A stretch of 64,000 bases of DNA from the NCBI RefSeq assembly GCF_001949145.1, contig NW_019091432.1:50800-114799 (forward strand). The letters run 5' to 3'. This document shows positions 12,301 to 25,239 of the stretch, one piece after another; position 1 is the stretch's first letter; each line of letters begins with the position of its first letter. A model generated the notes under the pieces. That model was given only the letters and a program-made list of their open reading frames with translations, was not told the origin of the DNA and did not search any database. This stretch comes from Acanthaster planci. Its lineage: Eukaryota; Echinodermata; Asteroidea; Valvatida; Acanthasteridae. Position numbers and translations under genes: made by a program.

Positions 12301-15300
12301 GAGAATTAAGGCCCTTCATATCAATATGAGTGAATGATATAAATGGAACGTAGCCATGGCTTCAGCTCGAAGGATGTCAGGTTTCCTTGAGTTATTGAAG
12401 CCAACAGGAACCCTATTGTCAAATTTAAGCCAAGGAATCAAACCACCGGAATGGACAAGGTTTAAGACATCTGATTCGTGGGTGTTTATCTAGCTGAGGA
12501 AGCAAAACAGGCTCTGAAGACATAATGGATTCTTTTTCTTTTGTCTCATTTTTTAATCGCCCCATGAATGACATTCATGTTGAGTAATAATGTTTGCACA
12601 TCCCCATTGCTCCTGAGAGTTAGTTGGAGGCTGAATACAATACTTAAAGAACAACAGATGTCGACAGAAATGATGTCTTTCAAAAAAGGAAACATGACTT
12701 ACATTGGAACGTTGTTGCTCGTCGACAAGTGAACCCGTTGCAATCCTCAACCGGCCAAATCACGGTTATCCGCCCCGAGCGTTGCCTCATTTATAGATGC
12801 TGTAGATTTACCCACTACTATGAGTCTCTCTTGCCCCTGGACCACCAGTGTGCGCCCTACATAGCCCCCTGTAGTCCACAAATGGGGCCACCCAGGCAGG
12901 GGTACACCACTGGCATAGCAGATTGGGTACGTGAAGCTCAGGGGTGCAGAGACCCATGCGAACTGGAAGGCGGTGTGTGTCAGTGGTGACTTGCAACGTC
13001 ACCAGTCCACTAACATATAGAAGGACATGTCAAATCTTGAATTTGTGGCTTAACAGTATGCAAATTTAACAAGACATCACTCGCTTGTTTTGATTGGCAA
13101 GGAAGTGGAAGTGTCTTCTACTTTTTCAAGTTAATACTAAAAAACTGCCGGTTAAATTTAAGCTTCCGAAATCTTAGTATACGCGATGGTGAAAATACCT
13201 GGTTCTGTTGATTAAAAACAAACCATAGGCCTATGGGCGTGATTCCAATAATCTGTCATCGTAAATTATAAATATAAACTAATAATATGCAGTACAAAAG
13301 AAAGCTTCAGTCTGGAATAAGAAAGGAAACGAAAAAATACACGGCCTAGCAACTGAAACTCCAAACACTTGAGTCGTTCTAGAACAGGTTGGGGACACAT
13401 TTCTACATGGAAGGACCCAGGCTTTCGGAAGGGCGGCACCATGCAAACAGTCTGGTATGATGTTGTGATGGAATTCGTGCGTTTCAGTTTTTCCGTGCCC
13501 AAGTGGACCCGATCACTTGCAAATCAAATGGCTTACGTGACACTTCACTAGTGCATATTGCAAAAATTGTGTAAATATTTCGAAACGTTGCTCCTGGAAA
13601 TGATGTACGTTTAATTTATCCTGAAAAAGAGTGCCCGACTTAATGTATGGAGGGCCTAGTGGGACTCCTTTACTGTACATATTACTCAGCCGTAACCCAT
13701 CAAAAACACATTAAAATTACGCAGTAGCAGGATTCCAGGCGATTAAGCAAGTTTGGCAGCTTTTGGACACTGTTTTATAACCAAAAACACTTTTTATATT
13801 GCCGACTCGCAGCTCTAACGCGGAGACTTTTTGGCCTAAGACTAGGTGACCATAACAGGTCATAGTCTGATTAAAGTAATGGGCTAAATGAAAATTACCC
13901 TGTCATTTGTGACTCCGGCTCATTTCCGCAGACCATATGCCTTCCTGAACTGAAGTCACTGTAGACTTTGTCAGGGTGGCATGTATGTACAAATCACGTT
14001 TGTTGCTAAATAACGCGATCTTTTCAGCGCTTAACGGATAACCCTGTGACGAATTGTTTTCCCACCTCAGTAGTTAAATTGACTGCAGCACTAATACTAA
14101 TTTTGTAAGCGTGACTGGCAACGAAAGATCTCAGACAACTGCACAGAGCAGATTAGCAGCCTGACTCTTGCGGTATTGTCATTCACCACCGTGACGTTCC
14201 GGCAATGTTGGGATTACTTCACAACGTCAGGCCCTGCAGTGCTCACTCTACTTCTTGAATACACCCATCAAATTTTTGCACATGGCGCTAGCGTTACCCA
14301 CTTGACAAATGACAATAACCAAGAGGCATTTTTTTTCGTCCATAAAATTCATTTTAAAAAAACCTAAGTTCCCATGTATCTTTTAATGTGAATGGCGACA
14401 AGTAGACTGGAATTCCACTCCTCCCCATTCCTCAATCAATTTTACATAGTCCCCATGTAGTAGTATTCATCAGTAATCGTCAAGTCCTGTATCAGTCCGT
14501 CTATCCATGTTCGAACGGATTATTGAAATTAACGCAAAGTATGTATCACTATGTTCTCCCAGCCAATCGTTCTCTCCAGGCAAGTCTTCGTTAAGTGAAG
14601 GTCGATGGAGGGGTGTCGATAACATTTGCTCCACAATCAAGGGGGGTGCATTTTGGCAAAGAACAGGGTTTCAGCCAAGGACAGGCAACATCTCTCTGAC
14701 ATGGGGGAGGGGAGGAGATGGGGCGTACTGATTCGACGATTGACAAGTGCATTAGTAAGCAGAAACATGACTCCGGGGAGGATGCCCGAAGCACCAGAGA
14801 TAGGGGTTAAAGCCTGCCGGCAAACGAAAATTTCCCCCCGTCCAGAAGACAGGTGTCAACGTCCATTAGCAGGGGCGTGTTAAAACCCAAACACGCACAC
14901 CTGAGATAATCACAGGTTAATACGGGCCTAATGGGTAGAGTAAACAGCCCCTGCCCAGATCGTCAATCACAAACAACACCCTCGTAACTCACTGAAAAGT
15001 CTGTACTTGTTTTCCTTTGAGGCGACACCAGGGCCACCTGTTCAAACGCTGTCAGTGGCGAACTGTTTGATTTCCACCGACATTTCTGGCACAAAATTAA
15101 CAGCCCGTGACACTTTTATGTCTTCAAATTATAATGAAGAGGGCGCCCTTCAAATTGGATGATAGTTTATTGAATTCACTGCAAGGGATGTTGATCGCAT
15201 GATGGTCAATATTACAGTGATATACACTAAAGTCATTGAGAGCCGGTTATGAGGTTTGTGACAGTGACAGTGGACAAAATATGTTTTGAGGTAATGGAGC
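9317..15300. other. Intergenic, no supported gene
   Basis: No convincing gene. A short imperfect inverted pair CTGTTTGTTTCA ... TGAAACAAACAG encloses about 140 bp (10191-10332). A 45-codon frame opens at 12356 with a good initiation context (GCCATGG) but shows no family or splice context. TAGGCCTA occurs at 13226. Several C- or G-homopolymer stretches resemble degraded transposon ends. Confidence 0.5.
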
Positions 15301-16080
15301 TAGGTTTACACTAGGCTTATATCACCAGCGGCCACGGCAATCACGTTTGCCCGAAACGTAGTGCGCGGTGGGATTTTGGCATTTTTTTCTCCGTAGTCAA
15401 GTTTTGTTAAGTCCTGCTAAGTTTTCTTATTGTCTGTTGTACTCTCCATACAAATCATGTTCGGATTGCTTAATAAGCCATTGTAAAGTCCGTACATTTC
15501 TGAAGGTGATAGCCTGAGGGCTGCTGAAGTGCCTTCAGTTGATTTCTCGAAAGTAGTTTTTTATCATGTTGCATGAAGTTGCCCTGCTTGGCCTGGTTTC
15601 TATACTCCCTCCCAGACCGCTGCATGGCACCAGGCCTGTAAACCGCCACAAATCAGTGTGGACGCTCCGTGATTGAACGCGACGAAACGGCTATCGTACA
15701 TCCTAGCTTGCCAAGAGAACAGTGACAAAACGTGGCAGAATGTGACAAAACTTGAAAGGACCGTGAGATTCCGGGGAGTGCACATGCTTCCCGTCCCACT
15801 ACGGACCGTCTCCAAGTTTTGTTACAGCCTGTCACATACGTACTGTCACGTTTTGTTGCGTTCACCCCATGTTACTACTGCCTACTAGGTTTCTCATCTG
15901 CACCGTGACTGACGTGGCAAAATTTTTGGCAGTTCAAAAATCTGGCCCAGCATCCACGGCAATCACGAACTGTCACGTTTGCCCATCCCGTTCCCCTGCG
16001 TTGTCTCACGTCCATCCCATTTTGTCCACAGTGGCTAGAAACGTGATAATTGTAGCTGCTGGGAACAAAGTGTAAACCTA
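15301..16080. mobile_element. TIR element with TA ends (780 bp), non-autonomous
   Basis: The left end TAGGTTTACACT is exactly inverted at the right end, AGTGTAAACCTA. A second, looser inverted match, ATCACGTTTS, follows inside each end. If the outer TA is the target duplication, the TIR starts GGTTTACACT. Inside, CCACGGCAATCACG occurs twice, and CACGTTTTG-type words occur on both strands. No transposase frame is visible. It may belong to a TA-target superfamily, but I cannot decide which. Confidence 0.55.
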
Positions 16081-19000
16081 GCTTGAGGAATTACAAAAGA
16101 TGTTGACTATGATTTTCACCAGTGATGTGGTGCATCGATGCTGAATCTTAATTGACCTATAAATACTGCCTTAATGCTCGATTTGTGGAACTGTGGCCTT
16201 AGCCTGAAGGTTTGAGGTGCAAAAGCTTTGAGGATTAATGCCATGCAAGTCCAATCGGCTTGAATTTTCCAGGTAGATTTGTTCGATTTTTTCTGTTATG
16301 CAAACCTAACTTGGTGCCACCTGCCTGCAAAGTGTATTATCTAATTTAATCATGTTTTACCATGCATGGTCGAGGAAATATACCTTAGATTTGTAAAGTT
16401 TCATTTGTCATGTTTACAGCATCTCATTTTGTTACCATGAGAGGTCTAATACATCCCTCCTCCCAAAAAGGTATAATAATTTTCTACATGGCCAGGGTTT
16501 TGCATTATACCGGGGTACGGTACCGGCGGGGAACATCATCTGAACTGTTCTGTAGCCTGTTGATAGTACTCTGAGTATACTGCCCACAGGAACTGATATT
16601 ATGCTAATTAGAAAGTCAAATTAATTAAGGGTCACTTTCTACATGGGCTGATCCGTGAGCAAGTCATATATTGTACTTGTCACTCACCACTGGACTTTAA
16701 AGATCACTTAAATAAATAATGGTAGGCTGGAACTGAATGCTTGTCTGCTTAGCGATGATTAGGATTCATGCAATTCGTCGTGTTATGACACGTTTCGTGT
16801 TAGGCCCGGTTGAGGGCCAAAGCCTTTGCTCCAACACTGATTTTTCAAACAAATTCTTACAATTACAAAAGTCAATGTAGCCCGAAAACAGTAAGACCTA
16901 GCATTACAGAAAGGTACAAAAATTTAATCATTTCTTTCGGAAACAAACAAAAACAAAAACAACTGACATGACCTAGAATGCAAAAATCTGAAGTTAAGGG
17001 GCCCCAACGTTGCGATGGTAGCACAATCTTTCTCAAAGTATAGGCCTCTCACTTTCTGGACAGCTAAATGATATCGCCTGGTGTATTTTTTGTTTGAAAC
17101 AACGGGAACTTTCACAAGCCAATGTTGGTGCAGTGACAACATTGCAACGATCATGGTCCGACTCAAATAACTTCTGCCAAGAGTAATATATATACACATG
17201 CTTACAGGAAGTGGCTACAGAGGTTAACCAGTGACTGTTTGTTTCCAGCCACAGCCATAACTTTCAAATCCTGCCATGTTTGATGGTTACGGCGGTGAAA
17301 AACCATTGGTGAAAACACTCGTAGTTACGCTTAGAGTACACGCGCGTGTAACAGCGCCCGCTTTTGACGCTAATCCGCGAATCTGTTTACGAAAAAAAAT
17401 TCCCTCCACGTAGCCGCTCCTCTCACAAGAAATGACTGAACTGCATTATCAGGTCGACTTGTGTCACCATTTCCCAAGATGGTACCTAAAATATTTGACA
17501 GTTCGGGACTCTAATTGGATGTTGACAATGACAGAAATTCTACAGACTTATGGAGCAAGAAGGTATTAAAGGTCACGTGGCCAGCTTCAGGAACTCTCAC
17601 GCGGCCTTCCCTATCACGGTCTGTAACTTTTGGGAGAAAATGCTCATACATGTACCAGAATTATATCTTTGTGTTCTTCAGATAATATTGTGGGAAAGTC
17701 GGCACCCAGAGTTGCATGAGTTTAAAAAATCATTAGCGACCTTTAACTTCAAGCATCATCATTCACAGGTTTCTTTGTTCACACAAGTTTGTTTAATTTT
17801 CACTGCATATACTTAGCCTACGTGAGAGCGAGAATGTAAAGAGTCTGCTCACGTCACCGAGAGTCGTGTTTTTCCTACAAGTGGCTGCTAAAGCTATGGT
17901 TGGCCGTCGGTACAGAATCAAAAGATTAATTCAGTGTTAAAAATCCAACGTAACTATCAGAACACCAGCTGCCGATGATCATACACGTACTACTAAATTC
18001 TAAATGAAAATACAACCCTATTTAAAATCAACGAGACAAAATGTCCGTTTTGAACGAATTGGAGGCAAAATTTTAAACCAACTTGGACCTAAACGGTCAT
18101 ATTTCTGCATACAAATCAAAGGCAAAAACAATGAGAGTGGCCAATAACGTTGCAAAGATTAAACCTACCTACAGTTGATTGGTTTTACATTTAGTCTTGC
18201 TGTTGACTGTTGACTGATACTGTTCTTGTCAGTAAAGGTTGATTGGACTAAAATGTTCTGTAAATGCTGATCATTCCTTTAAGTTTTCTTGATTGTAAGC
18301 TGCTAAAGGTATTTTTGCTCTCTTGTTTATTTGTCAGGTTTTTACCTCAAAAGTACCATTAAATAATTCCACCTGCGTACGAGTGTATTATCATCATGTA
18401 TATATTACCAATGTTTTTAAGAAATGAAAAGTCAATTTTCGGCAGGACATTGTCCTTCGGGTCACGCAGTTTTTATGTTTCAATATTTTACAAAAGCCAT
18501 TAATTGAAAATGACCTTTAAAGGCGTATATAAACAAAAATAACAACAAGTTCTAAATTCTAAAATGTTTTTCCTATTCAAAAGTCCCGTCGGCACACCAC
18601 CTTTAGCTCTACTTTTTTTCAAGACCTAAATACGGTACATAGGCGGAAACCAGAGGCGTATCGAGCAAGGGGGTGAGTCGTGGTTTCATTGGCGGATTTC
18701 CCTTCATGAACATGATGCAATGCTGTTGACGATTCGCAAGTGCCATATATAACAATATAAACACCTTCGTCGGGGAGACAAGGATTCTATCCACGGTGAT
18801 AAAAAATGGACTATCCTTCAGGAAAATATGCTGCTGTCCTCCTGTTACCTACGAACACTGTTTTTGTGTGTTTTTGATTGTTTGTTTTTGTTTTTGTTTT
18901 TCGATTCATCTCATGCAGTGGCTATAAAGCCAAACACTAGCTCTTCACATTTCCATGGAGTGATCCTCGGAATTTTTCATGCTGAGCAAACTACATCTGG

Positions 19001-21579
19001 TAAGAATTTTTAAGTCTTCTATCAAAGAGCTTCAAGAAAGATTAAAAGACTTCTCTTGCCTCACATGTTTGTTTAAAACTCTACAGAGAAAATAAAAAAT
19101 GCTCAGTTATCTCTCGCTCAAGAAAATACTACTTGCAATGTTATAGTCCACGGGAAAGGGGACATCTAAACTGAAAAGAATATTCCAACGAATTTGGGGC
19201 TCTGCCAGATAGATTTTTATGCCATATTCGATAAAATTAACGATTACATTTTACGGGCAAAAAGCCTCAATCTCTTATTCGTCATGACGGCATCTGCCTG
19301 ACTTGCAAAGGGGAAAGCCCAGCAGTGCCATATTTTTTAAAAGTTATTTATATTTTTTTCAAAGTTTGCTTTTATGAAGTGTATTTTTTTTCTTCAACTT
19401 TATTTTTAGGAGATAGCACGTGGTACCGTGGTACGCATTGTTTACTACAAAATGAACTCGAAAAAACGACTCATAAAAGGGAGACAATATCCCGTTAAAA
19501 CGACTTGTTCCCAAAACAGAAACAATTTTTCTCAATATAGAGCTCAAGAGAACGAACTGGAGAATATATGTCTCAAGCAAACGACGTTTTGGGAAAAAAC
19601 TCTTGTAAAAAGGAAGCTACAAGAAATATTTTAATTTTTCGAAAATGTATACTTGATAGCACCACGTTCTTGGTAGTCCATTTTCACCCAATACTTAAAT
19701 AAAGTTTCGAAACAGTTACCTCGTAATTGCCTTCGAGAATTATTATTATCTTAATATGTGAGATTAGGACACAGGTAGCCGGTTAAACGCCTTTTGTGAT
19801 TAATTTAGTTGTAGTTTCTCGAACTTTTCCATAACAAATTACGGAAGTGGTACTGTTATTCTTATGTTGTAATTTTCATTTTCCATCAAAAAATTATATG
19901 TAATCCCTACATAAATTTCCCACGGAATTGCATGATTTCATTTTCACTGAATAGTTTGAAGTGTTAAAAAATGTCATCCGCAGTCCCTCAAATATTTCAA
20001 CACAATTACTCATGATTCCAACAACACTTGTGCTTTCAATTCACAGCATACCTCAACCTCATATGTACATGTACATTGCGCGGACATTATGCGGAGCCAC
20101 TGTTTCTAGGCAGCAATTGAACATTGTCCTGGGAAAAGGCGATTGCTGATTTACGCGGCTCAAACCAAACAATTACGTCTTACTTCAAAACATGTGGCTG
20201 TCAACCAGGTTTCTTTTCTCACAAGACAAAAAGCAAACTTGTTTACTGGGAGAGTTAGCTCTGGAACAATCGCCCACTTCATGTGACTGCAAAACCACAA
20301 TCAGACCCGGGTCTATTTTTGTCCGGGCACTGAAAGGAAAAGACAACACTTATCAAAACCACAAGTCGTTCTCGCCCGGTAGCCTATTTTCACATAAGTG
20401 TGTGTGACAATGCATAATAGGCTGTTTGTGTTCTTGAAATAAGAGTCCATTGTAGGCAAAATAATTTATTTTTAGCCGAATCTATAATATGCCAAACAGG
20501 CATAAGTATCAATAAACATTCTTGTTAACTCCTTTCACATTGGAAAAGGGACGCACAATTTCATTTTGAAGTGTAGTTTTAAATACACTTCACACTTAAA
20601 TAGCTTTACCACCTATTATACAAGCAGAAACATACAAACTCTCAACCTCTCAAGTAAAATTATTGTACTTTAAAAGTGACATGCATTCATGCATGCGTCT
20701 ATTTTTACAAGATTCCAAGTGCTGACAACTTCTGGATGCACGTCTCATTATTATTTCTCTACCCCTCGCTGACCACCCTAAGTCCTAGGTTGGGGTTAAG
20801 TCACGTTTTTCGGGGGGGGTACTAATAGGCGCTTTAGGCGCCTTTTTGCCTTTGAAACAATACACGAAAGGCATGGGCGTCAATCCCGGGTGGATAGGTG
20901 TGTCCCCCCCCCCTTTTTTGAACAGGGGGGTGGGCTATTGAATCTACCACACACTTTTTAGAGGTGAGAGGAAAAAAACAATGAGAACACCAAAATCATG
21001 CACACAACGGAAGAAACAGTTTGGGGCAAGATTCTTTTATTCAAATTTCGGCTAAACATGATAGAGTTTATCGTAAAAATTAACGAGTTTGACAGAAAAA
21101 TGAGCAGAATCGATTTTCAACAGATTTCTAGCAGAAGTGGTAATTCCAGTAGAAAAAATAGCAGATTGTTTTGCTTTTTTAAAACAAAGAAAATGGGTTT
21201 TTTTAACAAATGGTTTCCAGCTGGCAGCCCTTGCACAACTGGACAGGCTGGCCAGTCTATGCGCTTTCTGACGTCGCAGTATAGAATTTATTACCAAAAT
21301 GATCAGGCTATTTTTATATTTGTGAAAAAAACTTGATTACGTATTTCGTATTTAGGCTATTTTATATCACCTGCATATGGGATTAAGCATTTATGATGTA
21401 TGTCGTGTTATTTCAGGTGATTTGACAGATTTTTTTTTCGTTCAATCTGGCACAATTGTGGAGTGCATCTTACGGATTATTGTGTTGATCTCATCTGGTA
21501 ACCTTGGCTCCGAATTACTTCCGACAGTCGTGCATCCCCGGCCGATTCTCACAATAACACCAAACGATTAGAACGAACT
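16081..21579. other. Intergenic, no supported gene
   Basis: AT-rich sequence without recognisable genes. Poly-G/C tracts near 20812-20930 (for example GGGCGTCAATCCCGGGTGG followed by a C run) resemble ends of decayed DNA transposons but are unpaired. T-rich microsatellite tracts occur near 18860-18900. Confidence 0.5.
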
Positions 21580-21800
21580 CAGGGGCAGATCCAAAAATCT
21601 TTCCAAGTGGGAGGGTTCAGGCCAGACTTTTTTAATGTCTCATTTTTGCAGACAAATGAAACATTATACATGGCATACATTGGCTACAATGGTATTGGTG
21701 CACTTTCGTTTGTTACTTATTTTATTCATTTTTCCCATTGTTTGCCGGGTGGGGGCTCAGAGCAGGGGGTTCAAACCCCCCTCCCCCGGATTCACGCCTG
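21580..21800. mobile_element. Possible decayed hAT-like MITE (about 220 bp)
   Basis: The left end CAGGGGCAGATCC and the inverted right end (CAGGCGTGAATCC) resemble the CAGNGGCGGATCC termini common in marine invertebrate hAT elements, and the right part has the usual CCCCCC-rich tail. Flanks GAACGAAC and GAACATAC agree at 6 of 8 positions but the left one is offset by one base, so the target duplication is not proven. Confidence 0.35.
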
Positions 21801-22768
21801 GAACATACAATCTAGAATTCAATTGCAGAAGAATCCTTCCCATGGTCGGTTTATTAAAACAAGCGGCGTAACTGCAAAAGCAAATGAAATGCGCTTGTAT
21901 TGAAGAATTGCTATGCTATACAGCTGGAAATTCCCGATGGCCCCCTTTCGTGAAGAAAGACCATGCATGCATGATTTGTCTGATTTGTCTCTCTAATTTG
22001 CGGGTTGTACTTATTAAGGCAAGATTTGAAATGCGGAGAGGGCGGGGGGGACACATTTGCCCGGGTAATGTGCCCCTAGTGCCTCCTCTCCCTTAATTAC
22101 GTCACCTTAATTGAAAGAGAGGCTACTGGCAAGCTTAAGCCATCTAGGTAGTTCCTACCTAAATGTTAATGTGTTTCGTCAGGACGGGAAATGTTTTGTA
22201 AGTACAATGTCACCTTGACTCCAAATTTTCGTGCAGAGGCCTACGCTTTCAGCTTGGCCGCACAGAGTCAGTAACCTGTGCTTAGTGCGTTCATATTTTT
22301 TGTAGGCACTACACAGGAATCAGAGAATAGGCTGATCCACTCGCTGCTTGAAAAAGAAAAAGTTACCGAGTACAAACAGGTTTTAACACTGGTAATCAAA
22401 CGTCGATCTCCGTGCAATCATGTTCTGTGCTATTTTGCCTGACTCAAATTACTGACGGAACAAACATAATGGAACTTGCATGGGGCGTTGAATTGACAAC
22501 AAAAACACTGCGAAATACATTTCGATTGGTACGAACAATGCACCGTACCCACCCCCGCCAGATGACCTCGCACCATGACAACCGTCAGTCAGTACTAAAG
22601 CCTGGCCGCATGTCTCTCTGTTGAGTCACATGTATTGTTTGGTGGTGTAATCTGTTGTGTCATATTTGGTATTATGTTATGAGTGCGTGTGATGTATTAT
22701 TTGGACTCTATGACTTCTGAGGGTGTTGGCCTCGGATCAATGGAAATTACTGTGTATTTCTTGGATCT
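21801..22768. other. Intergenic, no supported gene
   Basis: I see no gene, RNA or paired repeat in this stretch. It separates the possible MITE from the IS3EU-like transposon. Confidence 0.5.
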
Positions 22769-22774
22769 GACAGG
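22769..22774 (+). repeat. Left 6-bp target duplication GACAGG
   Basis: GACAGG immediately precedes the TACGATGG terminus and is repeated exactly at 24965-24970 after the inverted terminus. Confidence 0.75.
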
Positions 22775-22790
22775 TACGATGGCCCACAAC

Positions 22791-22975
22791 TGTCACGGCA
22801 AAAGCAAAAGGGTCACGGCAAAAGCAAAAGCGCCACGGCAAAAGCAAATCCCTCACGGCATAAGCAAAAGGGTCGCGGCAAAAGCAAAAGGGACACGGCA
22901 AATGCAAATTCCTCACGGCAAAGCAAAAGGTCCACGGCAAAAGCAAATGCATAAAGCAAAAGGAATCAGTCTAGT
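22791..22975 (+). repeat. Subterminal 20-bp tandem repeats of the transposon
   Basis: Eight or nine units of a 20-bp motif, consensus TCACGGCAAAAGCAAAAGGG, begin 16 bp inside the left terminus. The register is exact for the first six units (22791, 22811, 22831, 22851, 22871, 22891) and then slips by one base. About three inverted units lie inside the right end (24898-24948). Such arrays in other transposons are transposase-binding sites; that role here is inference. Confidence 0.85.
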
Positions 22976-23448
22976 ACTGTACATGTAGGCCTATTTTGTA
23001 ATGAAGCTCGAGTGTGCGCTGCGTTACCGGTAGACAGTGCAGTACATGTTCACTCGACCAAACAGTAAAACCCTAGCGAGTACACTGATACATTACAAAG
23101 CACGGACTCAGGAGCAGTATCATAAAAACGTATCTCTCATTATTGTGCATGGTAGGGGGAAATGACTTCCAATACACCTTTTATCATTTTCTGTATCTTT
23201 CTGAATAGTTGTAAGCCATCTGTAGCCATTTATTAATTTTTTGAATCATTTTGTACTAATTAATAACTATGCCACGAAAGAGGCCAAAAAAACGACACCA
23301 CACAATTTTCTTCTGACTTCCGACGAACTATTTGTACTATATTTAGCAGTGACGTACATTTACATGAAATATCACACATTTGCCTGTATGNAAAAATCAC
23401 ACATTGATCCCTTTACGTAAGCATTTCTGTTTGTGGGTGTGGGGTGCA

Positions 23449-23895
23449 CTAACGCACATGTACATGCGTGAAAAATATCACATTAATAATTTCTTGTATA
23501 CGTTCCCGAACGTCATTTATGTGATTTAATGCATCGGGGTTCCTTCTACAAAGCCCATATTGCTTTAGTCTTCTGTTGAAGTGTGTTGTAGCTGATACAG
23601 AGGTTGAAATTCTTGTGAAGTAATCGGAGGATTTCTTGGTATTCGAAACCTCTGGTGAGATAATATTTAATAGCAGTTTCTTCATCAAAATCCACTTTAC
23701 TTTCAGCATCCGAGTCTGATGTACCTTCTTGAAACTCTGTGGAGTAAATATATCATGCATAATTAGGCAATTGGTCATGGTAACATTTTTTTTACTAAAA
23801 CAAGAAGTGCGGGGAGTCCAATATACGGGCAACACCAGTTTTTCCCTACAATAATAGCAATCATGAATAATTTTGTCAAGTCCGCCAAAAATCAA
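23449..23895 (-). pseudogene. Transposase remnant (IS3/rve-type N-terminal region)
   Basis: A 148-codon open frame on the minus strand inside the TIR element. Its second half contains FNRRLKQYGLCRRNPDAL followed by an INDVRERIQEIIN helix. This resembles the helix-turn-helix ending in 'RRLKxYGLxRR' that precedes the integrase core in eukaryotic IS3EU-like and related rve transposases. The expected glycine-rich linker and DDE catalytic core do not follow; instead the frame runs into FFTHVHVR and stops. A GTGATA directly after the last matching codon could be an intron donor, but no catalytic exon is visible in the remaining space. It is a broken transposase. Confidence 0.55.
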
Positions 23896-24275
23896 TGCTC
23901 AGCACACTTTGAGAAGATCACATAAATACATGTAAGAGCAAATAATAAACTTGTGCTAAAAGCTAAATTGAAAAACAATGGGCAATGAAAAAAATAACTT
24001 AACCAGTAAAAAACTTTAAAAACTTCAAATACGCTATTGAAACCAACCACAAAATACGTTTAAGATTAAGCCACTGTGTAATTTAAAACACTCTTTTTGA
24101 AATGTAAAGTTATAAATAACCTAAAAACCCACAAAGATAAGAAATAGCTAAACACAAACGAAACACGGCTGGAGCAAAACCCTAAGGGGGGGAAGCATGG
24201 GTAAACTCAGAAACACAATTAGCCAAAAGATAGTTAAGCAAGTGGTTTGGTGTGTCATTTATCGGAAGCAATAAC

Positions 24276-24464
24276 NNNNNNNNNNNNNNNNNNNNNNNNN
24301 NNNNNNNNNNNNNNNNNNNNNNNNNNNNNNNNNNNNNNNNNNNNNNNNNNNNNNNNNNNNNNNNNNNNNNNNNNNNNNNNNNNNNNNNNNNNNNNNNNNN
24401 NNNNNNNNNNNNNNNNNNNNNNNNNNNNNNNNNNNNNNNNNNNNNNNNNNNNNNNNNNNNNNNN
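24276..24464. other. Assembly gap (189 Ns)
   Basis: A run of Ns inside the IS3EU-like element. Open frames drawn across it are meaningless. Confidence 0.99.
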
Positions 24465-24897
24465 ATGTCCCAAAATGTATAGTTCGGAGCATTTTCTAAC
24501 AAAACATTGATTAAGAATACTCAGACCATGCGAATGCAGTCATAGGATTTGTACATAGGGTGATGTCTGTATCCATGTATTAAACTCTCTCCGTACGTGG
24601 TTTGCACCCTCTCCCAGCTCCTATGATATTGGAAGGAAAGAGTTCTAGTTTGAATAAAACAAATCATTTACAGCCTAGATATCAAGCACAACAAACGAAG
24701 ACGACGAAAAGCTAACCTTGTCCACAGTTGGAGCAGAAATTGCCCGCATTTCTGTCGTGTCCACAGTTGCTGCAAAACATGGTTTACTGTTACGCGTGGT
24801 GTTCATGCAATAATAATCAACATTACCTCACCGGTGGGCTGACCAGTACACTTAATAGTATCCCACTCCATGTTTCGCTGGCGATCCGTGTATGCGT

Positions 24898-24948
24898 GTG
24901 CCATGACCCTTTTGCTTTTGTCGTGAAAAATTTGCTTTTGCCGTGACA
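24898..24948 (-). repeat. Right-end subterminal repeats of the transposon
   Basis: On the minus strand this reads as about three units of TCACGRCAAAAGCAAA, inverted relative to the array at 22791-22975, with the same spacing from the terminus. Confidence 0.75.
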
Positions 24949-24964
24949 GTTGTGGGCCACCGTA

Positions 24965-24970
24965 GACAGG
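24965..24970 (+). repeat. Right 6-bp target duplication GACAGG
   Basis: Exact copy of 22769-22774, directly after the ...CCGTA terminus. Confidence 0.75.
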
Positions 24971-25239
24971 CCATACAATCGTGTTCCCACACTGAACAAC
25001 TGCAACTACTCTTCATCACTTTATTGGTTCCAAATAGCACGGTGGCCCTTACTGAACACTGGTTTGTTCTTTTGCTGTGCGTGTGTTTGAAAAGCCTGAA
25101 ATCACTGCGGCGATGTCGTTATTAAAAGTTAAATAACATTGTAACGCATTACAGGGTTAGAAAACTGGAAAAGGAAGGACCCACAATGTTGTAAAAGAGA
25201 TAAATCCGGAACCGAAACATGTGCGCAGGATCACTGTAA

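Larger units (their letters stand above)
22775..24964 (-). mobile_element. IS3EU-like DNA transposon, internally deleted
   Basis: The ends are TACGATGGCCCACAACTGTC at the left and the inverted TACGGTGGCCCACAACTGTC at the right (one mismatch in 20). They continue inward into CACGGCAAAAGCAAA repeats, and a direct GACAGG lies outside each end. A TAC...GTA terminus, a 6-bp duplication and an rve-type transposase fragment on the minus strand match the IS3EU superfamily as I recall its description. About 690 bp remain between the fragment and the left end, too little for a full catalytic domain plus ends, so the copy is probably internally deleted. A 189-base N gap (24276-24464) hides part of the right half. 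Confidence 0.65.

Noticed and set aside
12356-12493. 45-codon frame with good start context
   Set aside because: The TATAAAT upstream is too close to the ATG to act as its TATA box, there is no convincing splice donor and no known family.
22791-22975. Regular 20-bp repeats that superficially look like a CRISPR array
   Set aside because: The units are contiguous with no unique spacers, lie inside transposon ends, and the genome is eukaryotic.
22683-22988. 101-codon frame with repeated basic peptides
   Set aside because: It is simply the translation of the transposon's subterminal repeats.
24182-24510. Open frames on both strands across 24276-24464
   Set aside because: They consist mostly of the N gap.
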